A model generated the notes under the pieces. That model did no database searches and was not told the origin of the DNA. It worked only from the letters and a program-made list of their open reading frames with translations. A stretch of 64,000 nucleotides of DNA from NCBI GenBank assembly GCA_020846935.1, contig JADLCY010000013.1:62001-126000 (forward strand), read 5' to 3'. Origin of the DNA: Gemmatimonadaceae bacterium (lineage in GTDB: Bacteria > Gemmatimonadota > Gemmatimonadetes > Gemmatimonadales > Gemmatimonadaceae). A program made the translations under genes and the position numbers. Positions 57,186-64,000 of this stretch are shown piece after piece; position 1 is the stretch's first letter, and every line of letters begins with the position of its first letter.

Positions 57186-58270
57186 ACCGCAGTTCCCGGT
57201 GACGGCAGGTACACGCGTCGCGCCCGTAGCTTGAGTCCCACGAGCATCTCGTACGGCAGCAAGTCCACGGCGTCGCAGATCCGGTTGATATCCAGATGAT
57301 CGTCACCGTCGCGCCCAAGCAGGGTTGCCACATCCCCAACCGCGCACGGCACGTCCGTCACGTCGATCATCGTCATGTCCATCGTGACGCGGCCCACGAC
57401 GGGCGCCCGCGCGCCGGCAACGATTGCCTCTCCCCGTGAAGAGAAGAGTCGCCGGTACCCATCGGCATACCCGATCGCCAGCGTCGCAACGCGCCGGTCA
57501 CTCGGGGCTGTCCAGGTCGCGCCGTACGACACCGTTTCCCCCCGGCGCACGGTGTGGAGCGCCACCACGCGCGCCCGCAGATGCGCGACGGGTTCCGGTA
57601 CCATCTTCGACCCGGGCCCTCCGCCCACGCCGTAGAGGAACACCCCCGGGCGAACCATGTCCCATGGCGACGGGGCGTGCCGCTCGACGGCCGGCCCGTT
57701 CTCGCAGTGCACCACGCTCGGGCGACTTGGCATCGCCCGGATGGCGTCACGAAACCGCGCCAGCTGCTCCTGCAGCAAACGCTCCACATCCGGCGAGTGG
57801 AAATGCGTGAATGCACCTTCGGGCGGACTCGATGCGAGCAGCGCGGAGAGCTCGCCGATCCGCCACCACTCGATGCCGGAGCGGTGCATTCCGGTGTCAA
57901 TCGCCAGGTGCCACGGGCCGCCACCGGCCGCGATCCACGCCGTGAGGGATTCCGCGGAGCCGAGGGTTGGCGTGACGCCCAGCTCTCGCGCCTCTCGATA
58001 CTCCGCAGGCAGGAGTGGCGTGAAGACCAGCACGCGCCGACGAATGCCAGCGCATCGAAGCTCGCGGGCCTCGTCGAGCGTGCCGACACCATGGCCCCAG
58101 GGGTCCAGGCCTTCGAGCGCCCGACACACCTCGACCGCTCCCAATCCGTAGGCGTCGCCCTTGACCATCGGCAGCAGGGGCTTGCCGGAGCGTTGGCGCA
58201 TCGCACTGGCGTTTCGGACGAGGGCGGCGAGATCGACCTCGACCCAGCACCGCTGTGCATGCGAATCCAT
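57182..58270 (-). CDS. alr: Alanine racemase
   Basis: PLP-dependent alanine racemase, 362 residues, making D-alanine for peptidoglycan. Lys37 in VKGDAYGLG is the PLP lysine, and the catalytic Tyr lies in SYGATWTAP. GRVTMDMTMIDVTD is the C-terminal family block. It heads the second overlapping gene string (alr to miaB). Its promoter appears to face that of mazG. Confidence 0.94.
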   Translation of the reverse strand: MDSHAQRCWVEVDLAALVRNASAMRQRSGKPLLPMVKGDAYGLGAVEVCRALEGLDPWGHGVGTLDEARELRCAGIRRRVLVFTPLLPAEYREARELGVTPTLGSAESLTAWIAAGGGPWHLAIDTGMHRSGIEWWRIGELSALLASSPPEGAFTHFHSPDVERLLQEQLARFRDAIRAMPSRPSVVHCENGPAVERHAPSPWDMVRPGVFLYGVGGGPGSKMVPEPVAHLRARVVALHTVRRGETVSYGATWTAPSDRRVATLAIGYADGYRRLFSSRGEAIVAGARAPVVGRVTMDMTMIDVTDVPCAVGDVATLLGRDGDDHLDINRICDAVDLLPYEMLVGLKLRARRVYLPSPGTAV

Positions 58271-58299
58271 TGACCGTCCGAAGAAGGGGGCGGTAGTAT
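58270..58299 (+). promoter_or_regulatory. Promoter of mazG
   Basis: -35 TTGACC (58270-58275), an 18-base spacer and -10 TAGTAT (58294-58299). Transcription would begin near 58306, leaving a leader of about 13 bases that contains the near-perfect ribosome site GGAGGTGATC before the mazG ATG. Confidence 0.65.
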
Positions 58300-58324
58300 A
58301 TCCGACCGGAGGTGATCAATGCAA
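58295..58324 (-). promoter_or_regulatory. Promoter of the alr operon, overlapping mazG promoter
   Basis: On the minus strand, -35 TTGCAT (58324-58319), an 18-base spacer and -10 TATACT (58300-58295). The -10 box shares five bases with the mazG -10 on the other strand, and the -35 covers the mazG start codon. Only one of the two promoters could be occupied at a time. Confidence 0.5.
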
Positions 58325-59107
58325 CCCAAGGCCACGCTTGAAGATACGCTCTCCTTGATGAGGGATCTCCGAGCCCGCTGCGAGTGGGATGCGGCCCAGA
58401 CCCACGCAAGCCTGCGCCCATATCTCGTCGAGGAGGCGCATGAGCTCGACGACGCCATCCGGGATGAGAGCGATGCGCACATCCGCGAGGAGTTGGGCGA
58501 TGTGCTCCTTCAGGTGCTCTTCCATTCCGTGGTCGCCGAGGAGCGTGGCGCCTTTGACATCGGCGACGTGGCCGGCGGTCTGATCGACAAGATGCACCGC
58601 CGACATCCTCACCTGTACGGCGATGGGGTTCGCGTGGGCTGGGAGCAGCTCAAAGCCCACAGCCGGCCGTCGATCGAACACGGACTGGCATCGGGACTGC
58701 CGTCGTTGCACCGCGCCCATCGTCTGCAGGATCGCGCCGCGGGCGTCGGGTTCGACTGGGACGATATCGAGGGCCCTACTGAGAAGGTCGCCGAAGAGCT
58801 GGCCGAAGTACGCGAGCATCTCGGCGACGCGCGGCCTCGTGGCGACGGCCATGCCGCTCCCGCAGCGGACGAGCGGCACGCGGCCCTGGAGGGGGAACTC
58901 GGCGACCTGCTGTTTGCCGTGGTGAACCTGTGTCGAAAGGCGGGAGTCCACGCGAGCATTGCCCTGGATCGAGCCAACGCCAAGTTCGCCCGCCGGTTCA
59001 CCGCGATCGAGCGACTTGCCGAGGCCCGTGGGATTGACGTGAAGACCGCTGGCCTTGCCGTGCTCGATGGACTCTGGGACGAGGTGAAGCTGATCGAGCG
59101 CGGCTGA
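58319..59107 (+). CDS. mazG: Nucleoside triphosphate pyrophosphohydrolase MazG
   Basis: Full-length two-domain MazG, 262 residues (the E. coli protein has 263), hydrolysing NTPs to NMP and pyrophosphate. The N-terminal domain has EEAHELDDAI and REELGDVLLQVLFHSVVAEE, and the C-terminal domain has ELGDLLFAVVNLCRKAG. It also contains GVGFDWDD between the domains, as in E. coli. An excellent Shine-Dalgarno GGAGGTGATC lies three bases before the ATG. It converges with the DinB-like gene, separated by six bases. Confidence 0.94.
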   Translation: MQPKATLEDTLSLMRDLRARCEWDAAQTHASLRPYLVEEAHELDDAIRDESDAHIREELGDVLLQVLFHSVVAEERGAFDIGDVAGGLIDKMHRRHPHLYGDGVRVGWEQLKAHSRPSIEHGLASGLPSLHRAHRLQDRAAGVGFDWDDIEGPTEKVAEELAEVREHLGDARPRGDGHAAPAADERHAALEGELGDLLFAVVNLCRKAGVHASIALDRANAKFARRFTAIERLAEARGIDVKTAGLAVLDGLWDEVKLIERG

Positions 59108-59113
59108 GGACGC

Positions 59114-59650
59114 TCAGTCCACGTCGCCGCGCCCGTCTCCGAGGAACAGCGGCGCCGCGTTGTTGGCGTCGTCGTAGAAACGGATGGCCCCGGGGGCACT
59201 GCACATCTTTCCGATCCACACGATCTGGCCGACGTGCGTGGAGAAGTGTTCCACCACGTGAAAGATCGCCGCGAAGACCGTGGTCTCGCGTCCCTGAATG
59301 GAGCGCCGCTCCATCAGCTGTTCGGGCGTGACCTTCGCCAGAGTCGCATCGACCTCGCTCAGCGTACGCTCCAGCAGGTCGATGAGCGCGTCGGCCGTGA
59401 TCCCTCCACGCGTCGCGAACTCCAGCTCTCGACGTCTGGCATCGGGGGCGCCGCCAATGCCCGAGACGATCCACTGGCGCACGTTGCCCGTGAGATGCAT
59501 GACCAGGTTGCCGACGCTGTTGGCCTCGTCATGGGGACGCCACCAGATGGCTTCTTCGGGCATGGCCTTGATGGCCGCGCGCACCTTGGCGGGATACTCG
59601 ACCCCCAGGTAGTAGCGGGCGCGCTCGATGAATCGGACCTCGATCGACAT
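59114..59650 (-). CDS. DinB-like / DUF664 family protein
   Basis: A 178-residue four-helix DinB-fold protein. Putative metal-binding histidines are in LVMHLTGNVRQW and FHVVEHFSTHVGQIVW, the three-His arrangement of the family, whose members include thiol transferases and damage-inducible proteins. Function unknown. It starts five bases after the asnS stop and is probably co-transcribed. The longer upstream ORF lies over asnS and is discarded. Confidence 0.85.
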   Translation of the reverse strand: MSIEVRFIERARYYLGVEYPAKVRAAIKAMPEEAIWWRPHDEANSVGNLVMHLTGNVRQWIVSGIGGAPDARRRELEFATRGGITADALIDLLERTLSEVDATLAKVTPEQLMERRSIQGRETTVFAAIFHVVEHFSTHVGQIVWIGKMCSAPGAIRFYDDANNAAPLFLGDGRGDVD

Positions 59651-59655
59651 CGGTA

Positions 59656-60957
59656 TCAGGGTCGGAGGCGGTGCATCATGCGCGGGAACGCAATGCACTC
59701 GCGGATGTGGGGCGTCCCGGTGATCCACGCCACCGTGCGCTCGAGCCCAAGCCCAAACCCGGAATGCACGAACGTGCCGTACTTCCGGAGATCGAGGTAC
59801 CAGCCGTACGCGTCGACCGGAAGGCCTTCCTCGTGGATGCGGGCGAGCAGTTTGTCGTGGTCATCCTCGCGCTGGGATCCGCCGATGATCTCGCCGTACC
59901 CTTCCGGGGCAAGGCAGTCGTCACAGAGCACGGTCCGCGGGTCATCGGGGTTCTCCTTCATGTAGAACGCCTTCGCCTGCTTTGGATAGTTGCACACAAA
60001 GACCGGTGTCTCGTAGTCGGCGACGAGCAGCGACTCGTCCTCGGCACCGAGGTCGTCGCCCCACGTGATGGTGCTGCCCTTGCCCTGCAGGATGGCCACG
60101 GCGTCCGTGTATTGGATGCGCGGGAACGGCCCCCGCACCTTCTGCAGCGGTGCCAGGTCGCGCTCGAGTTCCCGAAGCTCGGCCTGCCGCCGCTCGAGGA
60201 CGCGACCCACGAGGTAGACGAGCATGTCCTCCTGCAGCTGCATGTTGGCGTGCGTGTCGTACCACGCCATCTCCGGCTCGATCATCCAGAACTCGGTCAG
60301 GTGCCGCCGGGTCTTGGACTTCTCGGCCCGAAAGGTCGGGCCAAACGTATAGATGCAGCCCAGCGCCGCCGCGGCAGCTTCGCCATAGAGCTGGCCGGTC
60401 TGTGCCAGGTAGGCATTACCCTCCTCGAAGTACTCCGTGGAAAACAGTCCTGAGCGTTCGCCGATCGCTGCGGTCAGGATCGGCGTGTCGACGTGGATGA
60501 ATCCGCGTTCGTAGTAAAAGTCGTGTATCGCCTGCTCGATCTCGTGCCGGACGCGCATCAGGGCAACCTGACGGGGCGACCTCAGCCACAGGTGCCGATG
60601 GTCGAGCAGAAAGTCGACGCCGTGTTCCTTGGGCTGAATGGGATAGTCGAGCGGGCTGCTTCCGATGACTTCGAGTCGCGTGACGCCCATTTCGTAGCCG
60701 CCGGGCGCCCGCGGCTCGGCACGAACCTCACCCGTGACCGCAACGCTCGTCTCCTGCGTCAGAGTGCCGAACAGCGCCCAGTCCTCCGGCGAGAGCTGGC
60801 TCTTCACGAGCACGCACTGCAGCTGTCCCGTGCCATCACGGAGCACGAGAAAGGCCACCTTGCCCGATGACCGCAGGTGCGCGACCCAGCCGCGGACGGT
60901 GACGGACTGCGAGACCACCTTTGGCAGGGTCGCTACCGTAGCGTAGGTTTTTGACAC
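59656..60957 (-). CDS. asnS: Asparaginyl-tRNA synthetase
   Basis: Class IIb AsnRS, 433 residues from the GTG at 60957. It has an OB-fold anticodon domain (VTVRGWVAHLRSSGKVAFLVLRDG), class II motif 2 (FGPTFRAEKSKTRRHLTEFWMIEPEM) and motif 3 (GLGLERTVAWITG), and the C-terminal IRECIAFPRMMHRLRP that marks AsnRS rather than AspRS. AAGG precedes the start by six bases. The long upstream frame is Ser/Arg-rich and overlaps the divergent kinase gene, so it is excluded. Confidence 0.94.
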   Translation of the reverse strand: MSKTYATVATLPKVVSQSVTVRGWVAHLRSSGKVAFLVLRDGTGQLQCVLVKSQLSPEDWALFGTLTQETSVAVTGEVRAEPRAPGGYEMGVTRLEVIGSSPLDYPIQPKEHGVDFLLDHRHLWLRSPRQVALMRVRHEIEQAIHDFYYERGFIHVDTPILTAAIGERSGLFSTEYFEEGNAYLAQTGQLYGEAAAAALGCIYTFGPTFRAEKSKTRRHLTEFWMIEPEMAWYDTHANMQLQEDMLVYLVGRVLERRQAELRELERDLAPLQKVRGPFPRIQYTDAVAILQGKGSTITWGDDLGAEDESLLVADYETPVFVCNYPKQAKAFYMKENPDDPRTVLCDDCLAPEGYGEIIGGSQREDDHDKLLARIHEEGLPVDAYGWYLDLRKYGTFVHSGFGLGLERTVAWITGTPHIRECIAFPRMMHRLRP

Positions 60958-60975
60958 GTAAGGCCTTGGGTGGAA

Positions 60976-61004
60976 TTGGGTGCGGGGGACGCGAAAGGTA
61001 TGAA
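60976..61004 (+). promoter_or_regulatory. Candidate promoter of the sensor kinase-lipoprotein pair
   Basis: TTGGGT (60976-60981), a 17-base spacer and TATGAA (60999-61004) form a weak sigma-70-like promoter, about 50 bases ahead of the kinase ATG. A separate TTGACA at 60952 has no matching -10. Confidence 0.35.
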
Positions 61005-61057
61005 TGGCGCGGAACCGCGGCAACCGAGCCCGCGGCCCCGCGATTCCCGGGAGATCG

Positions 61058-62548
61058 ATGACGCTTCGTACACGCCTGGCCCTCGGCATTCTCGCGATGG
61101 TCGTGGTCATGCTCGCACCGCTCATCCTGTCGCTCCGCGCGATGGATGAGTTTCGTCGCGACGCCGAGCGCCTTCGCGATGTCGAGTTCCGCGCCGCGGT
61201 GATCGTCGGCCGGGCAAGGACCGCGCTGCAGGACATCGACCAGACGCGGATGTACCTCTCGCTGTTCCCATCCCCACAGACGGCCGCGCAGTTCCAGGCC
61301 AAGCTCGACACCCTGCGGCTCTACGTGGATTCGCTCGGCGGCATGACGAACATGGTCACCGTGCCACGCATGCGAAACTCCATGCGCGCCGTGCAGGACG
61401 AGGCAGAAACGGCGCTGCGCCTGGCTTCGGCCGGGCGGGCAGCGATGGCGGACTCGATCATTGATCGACCACTGCTGAGTGCGATCGGCGACGTCGAGCG
61501 CATCCTCACCGTGACCGAACAATCGATTCAGGAGGAAACGCGCGATCGGGTGTCGGCGGTCGCGGTGGAATCCGAGACGGCGCGACGATCGGCACTCTTC
61601 CTGCTCGCTGGAGCGGCGGTGCTCGCCGTACTCATCGGCCTGTGGCTCACGCAGTCGGTGTCTGGTCCGATCGACGAGCTCGACGCGGGCATGCGCGCCG
61701 TCTCTGAGGGCGACTTTGGCCACCCGCTCGGTATCGACGCCGGTCGGCGCGACGAGTTCGGTCGACTGGCGGCGTCGTACAACTCCATGGCGATGCAGCT
61801 GCGGGAACTCGATCGGCTGAAGGCCGAGTTCGTGTCCGTGGCGTCGCACGAACTCAAGACTCCCATCAACGTCATCACGGGCTACCTGCAGCTGCTGAAG
61901 GAGCACGTGTATGGCCCACTCACCGACCGACAGAACGAAGTCGTCGACACGTTGGCCGCGCAGGGAAAGGCGCTGTCGCGACTCGTGCGCGGATTGCTGG
62001 ACGTGTCGCGATTCGAGGCCGGGGGGGGCCGCATCGACCCACGCACGATCGCGCTCCCGGCATTCCTCGGCGACCTCGAGCGCACCTTCCGCGTGCTCGC
62101 CATCCAGCGCGATGTCTCTTTCGAGGTCGCGCGAGAGAACGAGCTTCCGGCGGAGGTGGTGTGGGATCCGGAACAGATGAACGAGGTGCTGGGTAACCTG
62201 TTGTCAAACGCGTTCAAGTTCACGACGAAGGGCGGATTGGTGCGGCTCCGCGTGCGACGCGAGGGCGACCAGGTCCAGATGACGGTATCGGACACCGGCG
62301 CGGGCATTCCGGCGGCCCAACTGCCCTACGTGTTCGAGAAGTTCTATACGGCCGACAACCAGACGACGGGACTCAAGGGAACGGGCCTCGGCCTCGCCAT
62401 CGCCAAGGGCATCGTCGGCGCCCACGGCGGCTCGATCTCGGTCCAGAGTTCCGTAGGTTCCGGCACCGCCTTCACGATCCTGCTGCCGCTGCGCGCGCTC
62501 GCGGCGCGGGTCGTCAACCCCCGCACGGCCGAAGCCTCTTCTGCATGA
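61058..62548 (+). CDS. Membrane sensor histidine kinase
   Basis: A 496-residue two-component sensor. Membrane helices at about 8-26 and 178-198 flank a helical periplasmic domain, followed by HAMP (199-252), HisKA with His264 in SVASHELKTPINVITG and HATPase with GNLLSNAFKF, DTGAGI and GTGLGLAI. All catalytic boxes are intact. I use the ATG at 61058, preceded by GGGAG at four to five bases. An ATG at 61004 would put 18 Arg-rich residues ahead of the first helix. No response regulator follows inside the window. Confidence 0.92.
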   Translation: MTLRTRLALGILAMVVVMLAPLILSLRAMDEFRRDAERLRDVEFRAAVIVGRARTALQDIDQTRMYLSLFPSPQTAAQFQAKLDTLRLYVDSLGGMTNMVTVPRMRNSMRAVQDEAETALRLASAGRAAMADSIIDRPLLSAIGDVERILTVTEQSIQEETRDRVSAVAVESETARRSALFLLAGAAVLAVLIGLWLTQSVSGPIDELDAGMRAVSEGDFGHPLGIDAGRRDEFGRLAASYNSMAMQLRELDRLKAEFVSVASHELKTPINVITGYLQLLKEHVYGPLTDRQNEVVDTLAAQGKALSRLVRGLLDVSRFEAGGGRIDPRTIALPAFLGDLERTFRVLAIQRDVSFEVARENELPAEVVWDPEQMNEVLGNLLSNAFKFTTKGGLVRLRVRREGDQVQMTVSDTGAGIPAAQLPYVFEKFYTADNQTTGLKGTGLGLAIAKGIVGAHGGSISVQSSVGSGTAFTILLPLRALAARVVNPRTAEASSA

Positions 62549-63102
62549 CCCGCACCGCCAACATTGCCCTGCTGCTCCCGCTCGTTGTCGCGTGCCACCG
62601 ACCGCCCGCGGTCCCGCGCACCGTGCCGCCACCGGTGACGATCGTGCTGGCGGACAGCGCCCTTTCCGAGTGGCCCACCACCCTTGCCGACGCGTTGCGC
62701 GCCGCAGAGGCCGGCAAGTTCGATGTCGCGGACCAGGCGCTGCTGCAGTACGGACTCAAACACTCGGGAACGCGCGAAGGCACGGAGAGTGACTTCTGGC
62801 GCGCGGTGCTCAAGGCCGACCCCCTCAACGTGGGGCCGCAGGCCCGTGAACGCATGGCGTTGTTTGACGCCTACCTCGCGAGTGGGCCGACCGCGCCACA
62901 CTACACCGAAGCCATGGTGTTTCGCCGTCTTCTCGAAACCGTCGACTCGGCTCGCGCAGCGGTCGCGTCCCTCCGCCAGGTGACCGACGCGCGTCAGCGT
63001 ACGCGCGAAGAGGAGATCCGCAAGCTCTCCGACGACCTCGATCGCACGATGGCGGAACTCGACCGCATCAAGAAGCGGCTGGCGCCGGTCAAGCAGCCGT
63101 GA
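62545..63102 (+). CDS. Lipoprotein paired with the sensor kinase
   Basis: A 185-residue lipoprotein. Signal peptide with lipobox VVAC at Cys17, a helical TPR-like region (DALRAAEAGKFDVADQALLQYG) and a C-terminal coiled coil (residues about 135-180, many Glu/Arg/Leu). It overlaps the kinase stop by four bases. The kinase-lipoprotein arrangement recalls the QseE-QseG pair of enterobacteria, but sequence identity cannot be judged here. Confidence 0.78.
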   Translation: MTRTANIALLLPLVVACHRPPAVPRTVPPPVTIVLADSALSEWPTTLADALRAAEAGKFDVADQALLQYGLKHSGTREGTESDFWRAVLKADPLNVGPQARERMALFDAYLASGPTAPHYTEAMVFRRLLETVDSARAAVASLRQVTDARQRTREEEIRKLSDDLDRTMAELDRIKKRLAPVKQP

Positions 63103-63123
63103 TCGCCACCTGATCGCGCGCCG

Positions 63124-64000
63124 TCATCCCACGCGAAAAAGCTCCAGGGCACGCGAGTAGCGATGGCCGATCGTTCGGCGGAGCGTCGCGTGCTCGGGCC
63201 GTGCGAGGGTGGGGTCGTCGGACAGGAGGCTCGTCGCGACGCGCTGTGCCGCCTCGAGCAGTGCCTCGTCCCGCACGGGGTCCGCGATCCGGAATGACGC
63301 GTCACCACTCTGCTGCTTGCCAAAGAGGTCGCCCATGCCGCGGAGCCGGAGGTCGGCGCGCGCGATCTCGAAGCCATCGTCCGTCGTCGTGAAGACGCGC
63401 AGACGCTCCGCGGCCTCCTCGCCGACGTCACCTAACAGGATGCAGTAGGACTCCTGGGCACCACGCCCGACACGCCCGCGGAGCTGATGGAGCTGCGACA
63501 GGCCGAACCGCTCGGGATGTTCGATGAGCATCACGGTGGCGTTGGCAACGTCGATGCCGACCTCGATGACCGTGGTGGCCACGAGCGCATCAATGGCGCC
63601 GTCGCGGAAGGATCGCATGATCGCGTCGCGCTCGTCGGCCGGCAGCCGCCCATGCAGCAGGGCGAGGCGAAAGCCGGCGAGCGCCCCGCCGGCCAGGTCG
63701 GCGTGCATGGTCGTTGCCGCCCTGAGGTCCACCTTTTCGGACTCCTCGATGACCGGGTAGACGATGTACGCCTGGCGCCCGGCGCGCAGCTGCGAGGTCA
63801 CGAACGCGAGCACCCGCGCGCGCGCCGACTCCGGCCGGTGCGCGGTCGTCACAGGCTGACGCCCCGGTGGCCGCTCGTCGATCGTGCTCACGTCGAGGTC
63901 GCCGTAGGTGGTCAGCGCGAGCGATCGGGGGATGGGCGTCGCCGACATCAGCAACATGTCCGGCGATTCGCCCTTGCCGCCTAACGCGGCGCGCTGCTCC
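63124..64000 (-). CDS. recG: ATP-dependent DNA helicase RecG, N-terminal part outside window
   Basis: The C-terminal 291 residues of RecG, which regresses stalled forks and branches Holliday junctions. Helicase motif III MSATPIPRSLALT, motif IV region FRLALLHGRLPADERDAIM, motif V ATTVIEVGIDVANATVM and motif VI QLHQLRGRVGRG are present, followed by the RecG-specific end (RADLRLRGMGDLFGKQQSG). The wedge domain and Walker motifs lie beyond the right edge. Two TTA GGC/GGT codon pairs carry the CCTAAC motif. Confidence 0.94.
   Translation of the reverse strand, partial: EQRAALGGKGESPDMLLMSATPIPRSLALTTYGDLDVSTIDERPPGRQPVTTAHRPESARARVLAFVTSQLRAGRQAYIVYPVIEESEKVDLRAATTMHADLAGGALAGFRLALLHGRLPADERDAIMRSFRDGAIDALVATTVIEVGIDVANATVMLIEHPERFGLSQLHQLRGRVGRGAQESYCILLGDVGEEAAERLRVFTTTDDGFEIARADLRLRGMGDLFGKQQSGDASFRIADPVRDEALLEAAQRVATSLLSDDPTLARPEHATLRRTIGHRYSRALELFRVG

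Noticed and set aside
57182-58300. Alternative reading of 57373-58482 as a Ser/Arg-rich gene
   Set aside because: It overlaps alr completely in another frame and lacks any family motif.

Overview
This is a GC-rich (roughly two thirds G+C), gene-dense stretch of bacterial chromosome. I see no insertion sequence, prophage, plasmid or CRISPR signature. It holds about 65 protein genes and two tRNAs. All but five genes (rpsT, mazG, a histidine kinase, its lipoprotein neighbour and nothing else of size on the + strand) read on the minus strand, mostly in tightly overlapping runs. The organism is a diderm: it has a TonB receptor, outer-membrane barrels, lipoproteins and a stand-alone Por/FlgD-type tail protein. 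Combined with HPr kinase, a mannose-type PTS, SelB, ComFB and a lone EutN shell protein, this suggests Gemmatimonadota or a close relative. That assignment is inference from gene content.

Layout, in window order. 1-3.4 kb: MoxR ATPase (cut by the window edge), rluB, scpB, scpA and an M50 protease. 3.5-4 kb: rpsT with its own promoter and a strong terminator. 4-8.5 kb: a pyr operon (pyrR-pyrB-pyrC, then a class II aldolase and a coiled-coil zinc-ribbon protein). 8.5-16 kb: two membrane diguanylate cyclases, an LspA-like protein lacking one catalytic Asp, two serine tRNAs, tadA and clpB. 16.3-24.3 kb: a small secreted tail-domain protein, then selB, recO and a btuB-btuD-btuC-btuF vitamin B12 uptake operon headed by a clear cobalamin riboswitch. 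24.4-29.1 kb: a secreted membrane-anchored protein, a bifunctional-nuclease-family protein, metK and ptsI. 29.1-43.1 kb: one nearly unbroken, overlapping gene string (fmdB-like, argS, pfkB-type kinase, purM, outer-membrane protein, ribD, ribE, ribBA, ribH, nusB, glycosyltransferase, raiA, hprK, EIIA, EIIB, EIIC, EIID, HPr, EI). 43.3-49 kb: methylmalonyl-CoA-type mutase, class I fbp, a small HExxH protein, comEC and comFB. 49.1-58.3 kb: a second overlapping string transcribed alr, deoB, cdd, eutN, lipoprotein, outer-membrane protein, response-regulator/kinase hybrid, mtaB, miaB. 58.3-64 kb: mazG (+), a DinB-like protein, asnS, a histidine kinase with a lipoprotein (+) and recG (cut by the right edge).

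How the parts connect: B12 uptake under riboswitch control fits the nearby B12-dependent acyl-CoA mutase. HprK, HPr with His15 and Ser46, EI and a mannose-family EII set form a regulatory carbohydrate PTS placed directly behind a ribosome-hibernation factor. Riboflavin, pyrimidine and nucleoside genes form housekeeping operons. Two diguanylate cyclases plus a ComFB-family gene next to comEC hint at second-messenger control of DNA uptake.

The strongest unexplained signal is a dispersed 8-mer, GCCTAACG, present 13 times and always inside genes but in three different reading frames. The other notable oddity is a single microcompartment vertex gene (eutN) buried in a nucleoside-salvage operon.
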